Below, in pieces: positions 30,616 to 38,753 of a DNA stretch of 47,871 nucleotides. Under the pieces are notes generated by a model, which was not told the DNA's origin, did no database searches, and was given only the letters and a program-made list of their open reading frames with translations. The first letter of the stretch is position 1. The number at the start of each line of letters is the position of its first letter. The stretch is from assembly GCA_902787755.1 (NCBI GenBank), contig CADAHL010000029.1:22867-70737 (forward strand). The letters run 5' to 3'. The DNA comes from Oscillospiraceae bacterium (GTDB taxonomy: Bacteria; Bacillota; Clostridia; Oscillospirales; Oscillospiraceae). The position numbers and the translations under genes were made by a program.

Positions 30616-32196
30616 ATGAAACTGAGAAAACTGCTGATCCCTCTGCTTCTGGTTCTGGCCATGCTGCTGGCTGCCTGCGGCGGCGCTCCGGCCCAGGAGA
30701 ACAACGTGGCCGATTCCCAGGAATACCAGGACAATCTGTCCGAGAGCATCCCCGATGAACCCTACGAGGCGGTGGACTACACCCTGTATCCCGTCCCCGA
30801 GGGCGGTTACGTGGGCGACACGATGCCCTTCGTCACCGAGGATGGCACCCTGGAGCTGTACTACCTGTACGACACGGACCACAACGGCCAGGGCTATCAC
30901 CCCATCTACAAGTACTCCACCAAGGACCTCTGCGGCTATGAGGATCACGGCCTGGAGCTGAATTATGGCCAGATGTCCGAGCCCGACCCCGCCCTGGGCA
31001 CCGGCTCCGTCATGCAGGACGCCGACGGGGTGTACCACCTGTTCTACACCGGCCATAACGACACCGGCAACGGCGGTCTGGGCAAGGAATGCGTCATGGT
31101 GGCCACCAGCACCGACCGGGAGAACTGGGAAAAGAACCCCGAACCCCTGTTCTTCCCGCCGGAGAACTACTCCCACGACGATTTCCGGGATCCCGAGGTC
31201 TTCTGGGTGGAAGACGATCAGTGCTACTGGCTGCTGATCGCCGGCCGTGACAACGAGCTGGGCGGCGTGGTGGCCAAGTACACCTCCACCGACCTGGAAA
31301 ACTGGGAATTCCAGGGACACATCTACGCCCCCAACGCCCAGTTCATGCTGGAGTGCCCGGACCTGTTCGAGATCAACGGCACCTGGTATCTGACCTACAG
31401 CTGGGACTGCGTGACCTACTACGCCATCGGCGAATCCATGAACGGCCCCTTCACCGCCCCTGAGGACAACATCCTGGACGGCCAGGGCACCACTCCGGGC
31501 AACAGCTTCATCTTCTACGCTGCCAAGACTGCTCGGATCGGCGATGACGTCTACCTCTGCGGCTGGCTGGGCCGGGCGGGCCTGAGCGGCGACTCCGGCA
31601 TCTATCAGTGGGCCGGCAATCTGCTGAACCATCAGCTGGTGCAGCATGAGGACAAGACTCTGGGCCTGAAGGCTCCCGATACCTTCGAGAACTATTTTAC
31701 CCAGGACAAGAACTTCCAGGCCGTGGCCGTGGAGGGCGAGGCGGACATCAGCGGCAACAATATCGCGCTGAAGGCCGAGGCTGACAGCTACGCCCTGGCG
31801 GACATGGGCACCCGGGCTCCCACCATGACGCTGGAGTGCGACGTGACCATGGACCCCAACAGCCGCGTGGGCTTCGCCTTCGGCGGCAGCGAGAAGGATC
31901 CCATCTACACCGCGCTGTGCCTGGACGGCCCCCGGAACGTGATCCGGTATGAGGGCTATGAGATCAGCGAGATGGAGCAGTACGACCCTGCCGCCTTTAC
32001 CCGCTTCGACTTCTCCGCCAACACGACCCATCATGTAAAACTGGTCTGCGAGAACGAGATCGTGGTCCTCTACATCGACAATGTGAAGGCCCTGTCCTCC
32101 CGCATTTTCCATTCCACGGAAGGCGCCCACATCGGCGTGTTTGCCGACGGCTGCGAGGCCTCCTTCGACAACATCAGCATGAAGATCCCCGGCTGA
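30616..32196 (+). CDS. Extracellular GH32-like lipoprotein (fructan hydrolase candidate)
   Basis: A 526-residue lipoprotein with signal and lipobox LAAC (C21). The five-bladed propeller of clan GH-J is recognisable. D68 in VGDTMPF takes the place of the nucleophile in the usual WMNDPNG. DFRDP carries the transition-state Asp (D192). LECPDLF carries the acid/base Glu (E246). A C-terminal beta-sandwich of about 180 residues follows. The VGDTMPF variant belongs to a divergent GH32 branch, so activity on fructan, inulin or levan is likely but the linkage is unknown. The ATG at 30616 has AAGGTGAG. It is transcribed with the nine-repeat lipoprotein and closed by a strong terminator. Confidence 0.82.
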   Translation: MKLRKLLIPLLLVLAMLLAACGGAPAQENNVADSQEYQDNLSESIPDEPYEAVDYTLYPVPEGGYVGDTMPFVTEDGTLELYYLYDTDHNGQGYHPIYKYSTKDLCGYEDHGLELNYGQMSEPDPALGTGSVMQDADGVYHLFYTGHNDTGNGGLGKECVMVATSTDRENWEKNPEPLFFPPENYSHDDFRDPEVFWVEDDQCYWLLIAGRDNELGGVVAKYTSTDLENWEFQGHIYAPNAQFMLECPDLFEINGTWYLTYSWDCVTYYAIGESMNGPFTAPEDNILDGQGTTPGNSFIFYAAKTARIGDDVYLCGWLGRAGLSGDSGIYQWAGNLLNHQLVQHEDKTLGLKAPDTFENYFTQDKNFQAVAVEGEADISGNNIALKAEADSYALADMGTRAPTMTLECDVTMDPNSRVGFAFGGSEKDPIYTALCLDGPRNVIRYEGYEISEMEQYDPAAFTRFDFSANTTHHVKLVCENEIVVLYIDNVKALSSRIFHSTEGAHIGVFADGCEASFDNISMKIPG

Positions 32197-32210
32197 TCGC
32201 CGGACAACAG

Positions 32211-32255
32211 AAAAGCGGATACCCGAGCTCTCAAGGGAGCGGGTATCCGCTTTTT
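32211..32255 (+). terminator. Terminator of the lipoprotein-GH32 operon
   Basis: AAAAGCGGATACCCG and CGGGTATCCGCTTTTT form a long stem with T5. Confidence 0.9.
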
Positions 32256-32265
32256 AATATACAGA

Positions 32266-32356
32266 TAAAAGTGAAAACGGAAGAGATGCAGTATCCCGCA
32301 AAGCGGGACGGATTCGTATCCGTCGGCTCCGTCCACACCATAATGTTTCACTTTTC
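32266..32356. repeat. Palindromic small element with internal hairpins
   Basis: AAAGTGAAAAC near 32268 is mirrored by GTTTCACTTT near 32345. Between the arms are perfect mini-hairpins TCCCGC-AAA-GCGGGA (about 32294-32308) and ACGGAT-TCGT-ATCCGT (about 32309-32324). The linker and hairpin style matches the array at 11998-12103. Its right end runs into the stop codon of the leftward gene. Confidence 0.55.
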
Positions 32357-33077
32357 ACTCTTCACTGATCAGGTAGCTCAGATAATCCAGACAGGCTGCC
32401 GTCCGGGGACTGTTGGCGACGAGGCCCAAATACACCGGCTCCGGGAATCCGGCGGAGGCAAAGACCGGGAAGGCCGCGACCTCCAGCGCGTTGGCTGCGG
32501 TCCGGATCTCAACGATCTGCTCGCTGGCTTCCCCCAGCTGATACTCGATGCTGTTGTCGGACAGGATCACCTCGTTTTCCCGCAGGAAGGGGAGAAGCGC
32601 TTCGGAGAGACCGGCGCTGTCCAGCTCCAGCAGGTAGCCGCCCCGGGACAGCAGATCCCAGGCCTCCCGGTTCATCAGTACCAGATCCAGCTTCTGGGCG
32701 CTGACGGCTCCCATCAGCTTCATTTTAGAGGCGTAGGCATACTCGTGGTTCAGGGTATCCGCGTTGTCCGACAGGTACAGATCCAGGTACAGATAGACCT
32801 CCTGCCGCTTTTCGTCCAGGCCGGCCTCAAGCAGATAGCCCTCGGTCAGATCCCGCTGCAGATCCTCGCCCAGCGCCACGTTGGCCATGGCCAGGTACAG
32901 CACCGGCTCCTTCTTCGTCAGATTCCGATGCAGCGCCGAGCCGAGCACCAGCAGCGCGACCAGCCCCAGCAGAATGGGCCACTTGTAATATTCCCAGACG
33001 TAGCCCAGCTTCTCGCCGGGCCCCATAGCGCGAAAAGCCGCCTTTCGGGCGGCTTTTTCCTTTTCCGAGAGCTTCAC
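32355..33077 (-). CDS. Unknown membrane-anchored protein next to the YesL homologue
   Basis: A 240-residue protein with a basic cytoplasmic start (VKLSEKEKAARKAAFRAMGP), one membrane helix at about 33-50 and an extracytoplasmic domain. That domain contains DLVLMNREAWDLLSRGGYLLELD, which recalls the lobe of a periplasmic binding protein, but I cannot assign a family. The start is GTG 33077, whose GTGA overlaps the stop of the YesL-like gene; GGAGGAAC lies just before. It is thus the last gene of a LacI - YesL-like - this gene transcript. A role in sugar uptake or sensing is inferred from context only. Its stop codon lies in the arm of a palindromic element. Confidence 0.7.
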   Translation of the reverse strand: MKLSEKEKAARKAAFRAMGPGEKLGYVWEYYKWPILLGLVALLVLGSALHRNLTKKEPVLYLAMANVALGEDLQRDLTEGYLLEAGLDEKRQEVYLYLDLYLSDNADTLNHEYAYASKMKLMGAVSAQKLDLVLMNREAWDLLSRGGYLLELDSAGLSEALLPFLRENEVILSDNSIEYQLGEASEQIVEIRTAANALEVAAFPVFASAGFPEPVYLGLVANSPRTAACLDYLSYLISEE

Positions 33078-33739
33078 GGCTGTTCCTCCTCTCCGGCGGC
33101 GGCCTCCCGGTCCTCCGGAGTACCGGAGCTGGCGATCAGGATGCTGTTGAGGAGCCAGGCGCTGATCATGGCGCACAGGCCCTCGCCGAAGATGATCAGA
33201 GGGGTGAACCAGGCCACCACCACGAAGAACATGGCAAAGTGGACCGCGAAGACCAGAATGGTGGCGAAGAGGTAGTGGGTGCCGATGAGGAAGGCGTTTT
33301 TCAGCATGGCGGTGTTGGTGTTCTCCACGCTGGCCACCAGGGGAAACACGTAGGTCAGCACGATCACATAGATGACCGAAACGGCGATGACGACGGCCAG
33401 GATCAGGGTCCACAGCACTGCCGCGGGGCCCTGGGAGCTAAGACGCAGGTGGTAGAGGATGTACCCGTCTCCGGCCAGGAACAGGCCCGCCGCCAGCAGG
33501 ATCAGCCACAGCACGGTGGCCTGCTTGAAGTTCTGCCGGAAGGCCCGGAAGAAGGTGGCGGCCACATGGCTCTCCTCATCCCGAACGACCTTCAGGCAGC
33601 TGTAATACAGCGCCGTGGTGGAGGCCCCGATGGTGAAGATCGGGATGGAGCAGAGGAACCACAGCAGGTTCAGGTAACAGGCGTAGCACAGCTTGAGCAG
33701 CAGCTGGCTGAACTTGCTCTCATAGGAGAAAAACTTCAT
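33074..33739 (-). CDS. YesL/DUF624-family membrane protein
   Basis: A 221-residue integral membrane protein with about six helices. The N-terminal pattern F-x-Y-E-S-K-F-S-Q-L-L-x-K-L and LNLLWFLCSIPIFTIGASTTALYY is diagnostic of the DUF624/YesL family. Such proteins almost always accompany LplB/LplC-type sugar ABC transporters and LacI or AraC regulators; their function is not established. The ATG at 33739 is preceded by AGAAGGGAT, 14 bp after the LacI stop. The C-terminal tail is acidic (GTPEDREAAAGEEEQP) and its stop overlaps the next gene's start. Confidence 0.88.
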   Translation of the reverse strand: MKFFSYESKFSQLLLKLCYACYLNLLWFLCSIPIFTIGASTTALYYSCLKVVRDEESHVAATFFRAFRQNFKQATVLWLILLAAGLFLAGDGYILYHLRLSSQGPAAVLWTLILAVVIAVSVIYVIVLTYVFPLVASVENTNTAMLKNAFLIGTHYLFATILVFAVHFAMFFVVVAWFTPLIIFGEGLCAMISAWLLNSILIASSGTPEDREAAAGEEEQP

Positions 33740-33753
33740 GGAGATCCCTTCTT

Positions 33754-34800
33754 TTATTTCCGGGCGGTGGTTTCCCGTTCGATCAGATCGGTTTGAGTGT
33801 GGACGATGCGGAAGTCCAGGGAGGGCTCACGGATGCGGCTCATGAGCAGATGCACCGCTTCATAAGCCATGATCTGCGTGTGGATGTGGATGGTGCTCAG
33901 GGCGGGGCGGCTGCGCCGGGACTCCGCCGAGTCGTCAAAGCCCAGGATGCGCACGTCCTCCGGGACGGTCTTGCCGATGGAGAAAAGCAAGCACATCGCG
34001 TCGCCCGCCACGAAGTCGTTGGCACAGATGAAGATGTCCGGCAGCTCTTCCAGCGAATACAGCTTCTCAGCGATCTCGTCCGGGTGGTTGTATCGGATGC
34101 AGTATTTCTCCTCCAGCGGCAGGCCTGCCATGTGCAGCGCAAGGGAGAAGGCCATATACCGCTCGTAGAAGGACTGGCAGTGCTCCGGGTTCCCGATGAA
34201 GCCGAAGCGCCGATCGCCTGCGCGCAGGGCGTCGCCCATAAAGCGCGAGATTTCCGTCTTGTTGTCCATATAGAGCTGATCGGCGGGGAGACTGTACAAG
34301 TCGCATCCTGCCGGCCCGTCCACGAACAGGATCGGGATCCCCAGCTCGCAGAGCATATTGTCGTAGGCCAGGTCAAACATCTCAATGCAGACGATGGCCT
34401 TGACCTGATCCTGGCGGAAAGTGAAGGGCAGCGTTTTCTCCCGCAGATTCTGTTCGGTCACACGGTGCGTGTTCATGGTGTAGCCCAGCTGGGTAATCTC
34501 CCGCTGGAATTTGTCCAGCATCAGCGAGGCAAAGTGCGACTGGTCGAGGAAGACTGTGGTGAAAAGCGCGATCCCGCCCTGAAAGCTCGGGGACTCCGGC
34601 GCGTCGTTCTCGACGGGGGAGAGAGAGGCGGCGGCCATCACATAGGAAAACTGCTTGTAGCCCATCTCCACGGCTTTCTGCAGGATCCTCTCCCGGGTGG
34701 CCTCCGCCAGACCGTCGGAGTTGTTGATCGCCTTGGAAACGGTATTGCGGGAGATCCCCAGGGCATCTGCAATGTCCTGAATGGTGACCTTCTTTTTCAT
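33754..34800 (-). CDS. LacI-family transcriptional regulator (copy 2)
   Basis: A 348-residue regulator. The helix-turn-helix VTIQDIADALGISRNTVSKA is at about 5-24, followed by a sugar-binding core with FVDGPAGCDLY, GFIGNPEHCQSFYERY, CANDFVAGDAMCLL and LGFDDSAESRRSRPALSTI. It is clearly related to copy 1 over its whole length and shares the recognition helix SRNTVSK. It also lacks the canonical hinge motif and has a longer linker (about 55-75). The ATG at 34800 (GGAAGTG upstream) is chosen over the in-frame TTG one codon earlier. It is divergent from the ABC operon and probably represses it through the GTGCA-type palindromes in the shared intergenic region. Confidence 0.92.
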   Translation of the reverse strand: MKKKVTIQDIADALGISRNTVSKAINNSDGLAEATRERILQKAVEMGYKQFSYVMAAASLSPVENDAPESPSFQGGIALFTTVFLDQSHFASLMLDKFQREITQLGYTMNTHRVTEQNLREKTLPFTFRQDQVKAIVCIEMFDLAYDNMLCELGIPILFVDGPAGCDLYSLPADQLYMDNKTEISRFMGDALRAGDRRFGFIGNPEHCQSFYERYMAFSLALHMAGLPLEEKYCIRYNHPDEIAEKLYSLEELPDIFICANDFVAGDAMCLLFSIGKTVPEDVRILGFDDSAESRRSRPALSTIHIHTQIMAYEAVHLLMSRIREPSLDFRIVHTQTDLIERETTARK

Positions 34801-34831
34801 CAAAACACTTCCATTTCATACGATATTTATA

Positions 34832-34860
34832 AGATAACATAGAGAAAGGGTGCCTGTCAA
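34832..34860 (-). promoter_or_regulatory. Promoter of LacI copy 2
   Basis: Leftward TTGACA-type box (34860-34855 on the minus strand), 17-bp spacer, TTATCT (34837-34832). Confidence 0.65.
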
Positions 34861-34881
34861 ATCAAAGAGAAATCAATTATG

Positions 34882-34919
34882 GTGCAAATGTAAAAATGAG
34901 AGCACCTGTGCAAAATGAC
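34882..34919. promoter_or_regulatory. Cluster of operator-like half sites
   Basis: GTGCAAATGTAA (34882-34893), the inverted repeat GCAC-CT-GTGC (34902-34911) and GTGCAAAATGAC (34908-34919) lie between the two divergent promoters. They resemble the GTGCAAATGCAC motif. Confidence 0.45.
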
Positions 34920-34978
34920 AATTCCTGGCGGCGCATTTTGATCAAAGCGCCAAAAATAGGGCATATGTGAATTGCTTG

Positions 34979-35008
34979 TTGACAGTGCTCCGGGGCGAAT
35001 GCTAAAAT
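34979..35008 (+). promoter_or_regulatory. Promoter of the sugar ABC operon (extended -10)
   Basis: TTGACA (34979-34984), 18-bp spacer, TAAAAT (35003-35008), with TG one base upstream of the -10 box (35000-35001). Confidence 0.8.
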
Positions 35009-35034
35009 ACTATCGCAAAAATCTGTCCGGAAGT

Positions 35035-35046
35035 GTGCAAATGCAC
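35035..35046. promoter_or_regulatory. Putative shared operator GTGCAAATGCAC (site B)
   Basis: Identical to site A at 26037-26048. It lies about 20 bp beyond the expected transcription start, where a bound LacI-type repressor would act as a road-block. Confidence 0.6.
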
Positions 35047-35098
35047 GATATACCAGAGAAAGTATTTGCGTGCTGAAAGAGAGAAAAGGAGGAATTCT

Positions 35099-36040
35099 AT
35101 GAGAAAGGCCATGGCAAATGCTCCTGCCGAAAAGGGCGGAAGCAAAATGCACAACTTACTGGTCTATCTCCGTCAGCACTGGCAGCTGTATGTGCTGTTC
35201 ATGCTGCCCGCCTTTGCGCTGACGGTGATTTTCCGGTACATCCCCATGGGCGGCATCATGATCGCCTTTACGGAGTACAACCCGATCCGCGGCATTCTCG
35301 GCAGCGAATGGGTGGGCTTCGCGCATTTCAAGCGCTTCCTGTCATCCCCGGACTTCATGCGTTACCTGATGAACACCCTGAAGCTGAGTGTCTACGGACT
35401 GCTCTGGGGCTTCCCGGCTCCCATCCTGCTGGCCTTCCTGCTTAACCGGATCCTCAGCTCCAAGACCAAGCAGAAGATCCAGCTGGTGCTGTACATGCCC
35501 AACTTCATCTCTGTCATCGTGCTCTGCGGTATCGTGCGTATCCTGCTGGCCCCCACCGGCATGATCAACATGCTCCTGGGCACCAGCACCAACTTCATGA
35601 CGATGCCCTCCGCATTCCGCACCATCTACATCGCCTCCGGCATCTGGCAGGGCGCAGGCTGGGCCTCCATCATCTACACGGCGGCTCTGTCCAACGCCAG
35701 CAAGGAGCTGAAGGAAGCTGCCGTCATTGACGGCGCCAACATCATCCAGCAGATCAAGGCCGTGGAATGGCCCGCCATCAAGGACACCGTTCTGATCCAG
35801 TTCATCATGTCCGTGGGCAACATCATGTCCGTCGGCTTTGAGAAGGCCTACGCTCTGCAGACCGACCTGAACCTGAACGCGTCGGAGATCATCTCCACCT
35901 ACGTGTACAAGAAGGGTCTTCTGGACGGCGACTACGGCTTCTCCACCGCCGTCGGCCTGTTCAACACGGTCATTAATGTCATTCTGCTGATCTCCATGAA
36001 CGCCCTCGTCAAGAAGATGAACGACGGCAAGGGAATTTAA
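35099..36040 (+). CDS. Sugar ABC transporter permease, LplB-type
   Basis: A 313-residue inner-membrane subunit of a CUT1-type sugar importer. It has about six helices. FRYIPMGGIMIAFTEYNPIR and VGFAHFKRFLSSPDF are typical of the LplB (COG4209) branch. The cytoplasmic EAA loop, KELKEAAVIDGANIIQQIKAVEWPAI, contacts the ATPase. The ATG at 35099 has a perfect AGGAGG six bases away; the open frame to 35033 lies in the leader. It is the first gene of a six-gene operon (two permeases, binding protein, GH32, fructokinase, ATPase). Relatives handle complex oligosaccharides. Confidence 0.93.
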   Translation: MRKAMANAPAEKGGSKMHNLLVYLRQHWQLYVLFMLPAFALTVIFRYIPMGGIMIAFTEYNPIRGILGSEWVGFAHFKRFLSSPDFMRYLMNTLKLSVYGLLWGFPAPILLAFLLNRILSSKTKQKIQLVLYMPNFISVIVLCGIVRILLAPTGMINMLLGTSTNFMTMPSAFRTIYIASGIWQGAGWASIIYTAALSNASKELKEAAVIDGANIIQQIKAVEWPAIKDTVLIQFIMSVGNIMSVGFEKAYALQTDLNLNASEIISTYVYKKGLLDGDYGFSTAVGLFNTVINVILLISMNALVKKMNDGKGI

Positions 36041-36057
36041 GGAAGGGGGAACTGACT

Positions 36058-36966
36058 ATGAAACCGAAAAAGAAAAAGAGTGAGTTCGCCAAACAGCCCC
36101 TGGAGGATAAGATTCTTCTGATCATCGGATATACCATCCTGGGCCTGTTCCTGGTTGCCATCATCCTGCCCGTCATCTACATCATCCTGGCTTCCTTTGT
36201 CGATCCGGTCACGCTGCAGAACAGCGGCCTTTCCTTCGACTTCAGCAAGTGGACGCTCACCGCGTATGAGCGCGTGCTGTCTAACTCCCAGATCTGGGTC
36301 GGCTTCAAAAACGCCCTGCTCTACTCTGTCCTCTTCACCGTCATCTCCGTTGTGGTGACCCTGCTGGCCGCCTACCCCATGTCCCGCGCGGACTTCAAGG
36401 GCAAGGGCTTCTTCAACACCATCTTCGTCATCACCATGTTCTTCGGCGGCGGCCTGATCCCCACCTACCTGCTGATCGCAAACCTGGGCATGCTGGATAC
36501 CATCTGGGCCATCCTGATCCCCGGCGCCTTCAGTGTGTGGAACATGATCATCGCCCGCACCTACTACATGGGCATCCCCAGAGATCTGCAGGAGGCCGCC
36601 GAGATCGACGGCGCTACTGAGATGATCTATTTCTTCCGGATCCTGCTGCCCGTCTGCACTCCCATCATCGCTACCATTTCCATGTGGCAGTTCGTGGGTA
36701 TGTGGAACAGCTACTTCGACGCGATGATCTACCTGAACAGCGCCTCCAAGCAGCCCCTGCAGCTGGTCCTGCGCGCCATCCTGATTCAGAGCCAGCCCCA
36801 GCCCGGTATGGTGTCCGATATGCAGTCCACCGCGGCCCGTGCTCAGCTGGCTGAGCTTCTGAAGTACGCTACGATCATCATCTCCTCTCTGCCGCTGATG
36901 ATCATGTACCCCTTCTTCCAGAAGTACTTTGACAACGGCATCATGGCCGGCGCTGTCAAGGGCTAA
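36058..36966 (+). CDS. Sugar ABC transporter permease, LplC/YtcP-type
   Basis: A 302-residue partner permease with about six helices after a very basic start (MKPKKKKSEF). It carries VTLLAAYPMSRADFKGKGFF and the EAA loop DLQEAAEIDGATEMIYFFRILLP. MYPFFQKYFDNGIMAGAVKG is the typical C-terminus of the LplC/YtcP branch of MalG-like permeases. It starts 17 bp after the first permease with GGAAGGGGG upstream. It should dimerise with the LplB-type protein to form the import channel. Confidence 0.93.
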   Translation: MKPKKKKSEFAKQPLEDKILLIIGYTILGLFLVAIILPVIYIILASFVDPVTLQNSGLSFDFSKWTLTAYERVLSNSQIWVGFKNALLYSVLFTVISVVVTLLAAYPMSRADFKGKGFFNTIFVITMFFGGGLIPTYLLIANLGMLDTIWAILIPGAFSVWNMIIARTYYMGIPRDLQEAAEIDGATEMIYFFRILLPVCTPIIATISMWQFVGMWNSYFDAMIYLNSASKQPLQLVLRAILIQSQPQPGMVSDMQSTAARAQLAELLKYATIIISSLPLMIMYPFFQKYFDNGIMAGAVKG

Positions 36967-37023
36967 GAAGAGCTTCCGCAGGCACAAGCCTGTTTAAGCA
37001 ACAAAATGAAAAGGAGAAACGAA

Positions 37024-38742
37024 ATGAGCAAAATGAGCAAAACCCTGGCCCTGGTCATGGCTCTGGTCATGATCATGGCTCTGCTGGCCGGCTGCGGCGG
37101 CTCCGGCAACGCGGGCGGCGGCGCTGCTTCCGCTCCTGTCGAGGTTCCCGAGGGCGGCTACACCTTCCCCCTGGCTGAGAAGGCTGAGATCTCCGGCCTG
37201 ACCAGATTCCCTGCCAATACCGAATCTGATCCCAACAACCGCACCATCTACAAGCGTCTTGAGGAACAGACCAATGTTCACGTCAACTGGAAGGCCATTC
37301 AGGGCGACCAGTGGGGCGACAAGATCGCGCTGGAGATGGCCAACATCAAGACCCTGCCCGAGTTCATTAACCCGGCCGGTCTGGGTGACGCCGATATCCT
37401 GAAGTATGCCAAGCAGGGCGTCATCATCCCCCTGGAGGATTACATCGTTCCCGAAATCATGCCGAACCTCTGCAAGGTCTTTGAGCAGGCTCCCGAATAC
37501 AAGGACATGTGCACCGACGAGAACGGCCACATCTGGACCCTGCCCTGGATCGAGCAGCTGGGCGTTGGCAAGACTGCTATCCAGACCATCGGCAATATGC
37601 CCTTCATCAACACCGCGTGGCTTGACTTCCTGGGACTTGAGATGCCCACCACCGTCGATGAGTTCGAGGCTGTCCTGATCGCTTTCCGCGACAATGCCGA
37701 CGCTCTGAAGAAGGAATTCAACATTGACGGCGACATCATCCCCCTGGCCTGCATCGTGAACGGCGGCAATGAGGACTGCCGTGTTCTCTGCAACGGCTTC
37801 GGCGAGGGCTACGGCGATCCTGACGACTGGCGCCACATCGTCATCACCGATGACAAGCAGGTCATCTGCGCTGCCACCACTCAGGGCTGGCGCGACGGCG
37901 TGGAATGGCTCCACAAGCTCTACACCGAGAACCTGTTCGACCCCGACGCCTTCACCCAGGAGTGGTCCACCTACGTGGCCAAGGGCAAGTCCGGCCGCTA
38001 CGGCGTCTGCTTCTCTTGGGACGTGGCCAACATTGTTGGTCTGACCATGGCTGACATCCAGAACGGCACCGCAGGCTGGGCTCCGCTGCCCATGCTGAAG
38101 GCTGACACCGTGAACCTCACCCCCAACACCGGCTCCCTCACCTCCGGCTTTGACCGCGGCCGCGGCGCTGTTCTGACCGCCAACGCCAAGAACCCCGCCC
38201 TGATTTGCGCCTGGCTCGACCAGATGTACGCTCCTCTGCAGTCTCCTCAGAACAACTGGGGCACCTACGGCGAAGATGACGGCTTCGATATCTTCGTGAT
38301 GGGCACCAACGCCGAGGGCGAGCCCATGCTCCAGCATGCCGACCTGGGCGACCACTCTCCCGTTGAGGTCCGTGAGGCCGAGATGGTCGACGGCTGCCTG
38401 GCCGTGCTCGACAGCTACTACGGCAAGTATGTCACCTGCCCGGACGACGCTCTGTATCGTCTGAACTGGATCAAGGACATCTACACCCCCGACATGCACA
38501 CCAAGTATGTCTTCCCCAACGTGCTGCTGTCCGCTGAAGACACCAAGGAGATCTCCAACCTGCTTGCCGATATCGACAAGTGCATCGAGACTGCCCGCGC
38601 CAACGCGATCATGAACGGCTTCTCCGATGCTGACTGGAATCAGCTCCAGAACGATCTGCAGGCTTACAAGCTGGATCAGCTCCTGGCGATCTTCCAGAAG
38701 TACGTGGACGCCTCCTCTGAGGCTGCCCTGCTCGCCAAGTAA
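37024..38742 (+). CDS. Extracellular sugar-binding lipoprotein of the ABC transporter
   Basis: A 572-residue lipoprotein: signal with lipobox LAGC (C24), a Gly/Ser linker, then a large two-lobe binding protein of the LplA/family-1 type. Features include PNNRTIYKRLEEQTNVHVNW, then DKIALEMANIKTLPEFI, and the hinge-crossing blocks YGVCFSWDVANIVG and NTGSLTSGFDRGRGAVLTAN. It should deliver fructo-oligosaccharides to the permeases. The ATG at 37024 (AAGGAG seven bases upstream) is preferred over 37006, which lies within the ribosome site region. A pair of strong hairpins follows its stop codon and may raise its mRNA level above that of the downstream genes. Confidence 0.92.
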   Translation: MSKMSKTLALVMALVMIMALLAGCGGSGNAGGGAASAPVEVPEGGYTFPLAEKAEISGLTRFPANTESDPNNRTIYKRLEEQTNVHVNWKAIQGDQWGDKIALEMANIKTLPEFINPAGLGDADILKYAKQGVIIPLEDYIVPEIMPNLCKVFEQAPEYKDMCTDENGHIWTLPWIEQLGVGKTAIQTIGNMPFINTAWLDFLGLEMPTTVDEFEAVLIAFRDNADALKKEFNIDGDIIPLACIVNGGNEDCRVLCNGFGEGYGDPDDWRHIVITDDKQVICAATTQGWRDGVEWLHKLYTENLFDPDAFTQEWSTYVAKGKSGRYGVCFSWDVANIVGLTMADIQNGTAGWAPLPMLKADTVNLTPNTGSLTSGFDRGRGAVLTANAKNPALICAWLDQMYAPLQSPQNNWGTYGEDDGFDIFVMGTNAEGEPMLQHADLGDHSPVEVREAEMVDGCLAVLDSYYGKYVTCPDDALYRLNWIKDIYTPDMHTKYVFPNVLLSAEDTKEISNLLADIDKCIETARANAIMNGFSDADWNQLQNDLQAYKLDQLLAIFQKYVDASSEAALLAK

Positions 38743-38753
38743 CATCCCATTCT

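Noticed and set aside
25891-32130. A 2079-codon open frame antisense to the CBM lipoprotein and GH32 genes
   Set aside because: It is a mirror of strong third-position GC bias in the sense genes. It is low-complexity (L, G, H, V, Q rich), lacks a ribosome site and spans two real genes, a terminator and spacers.
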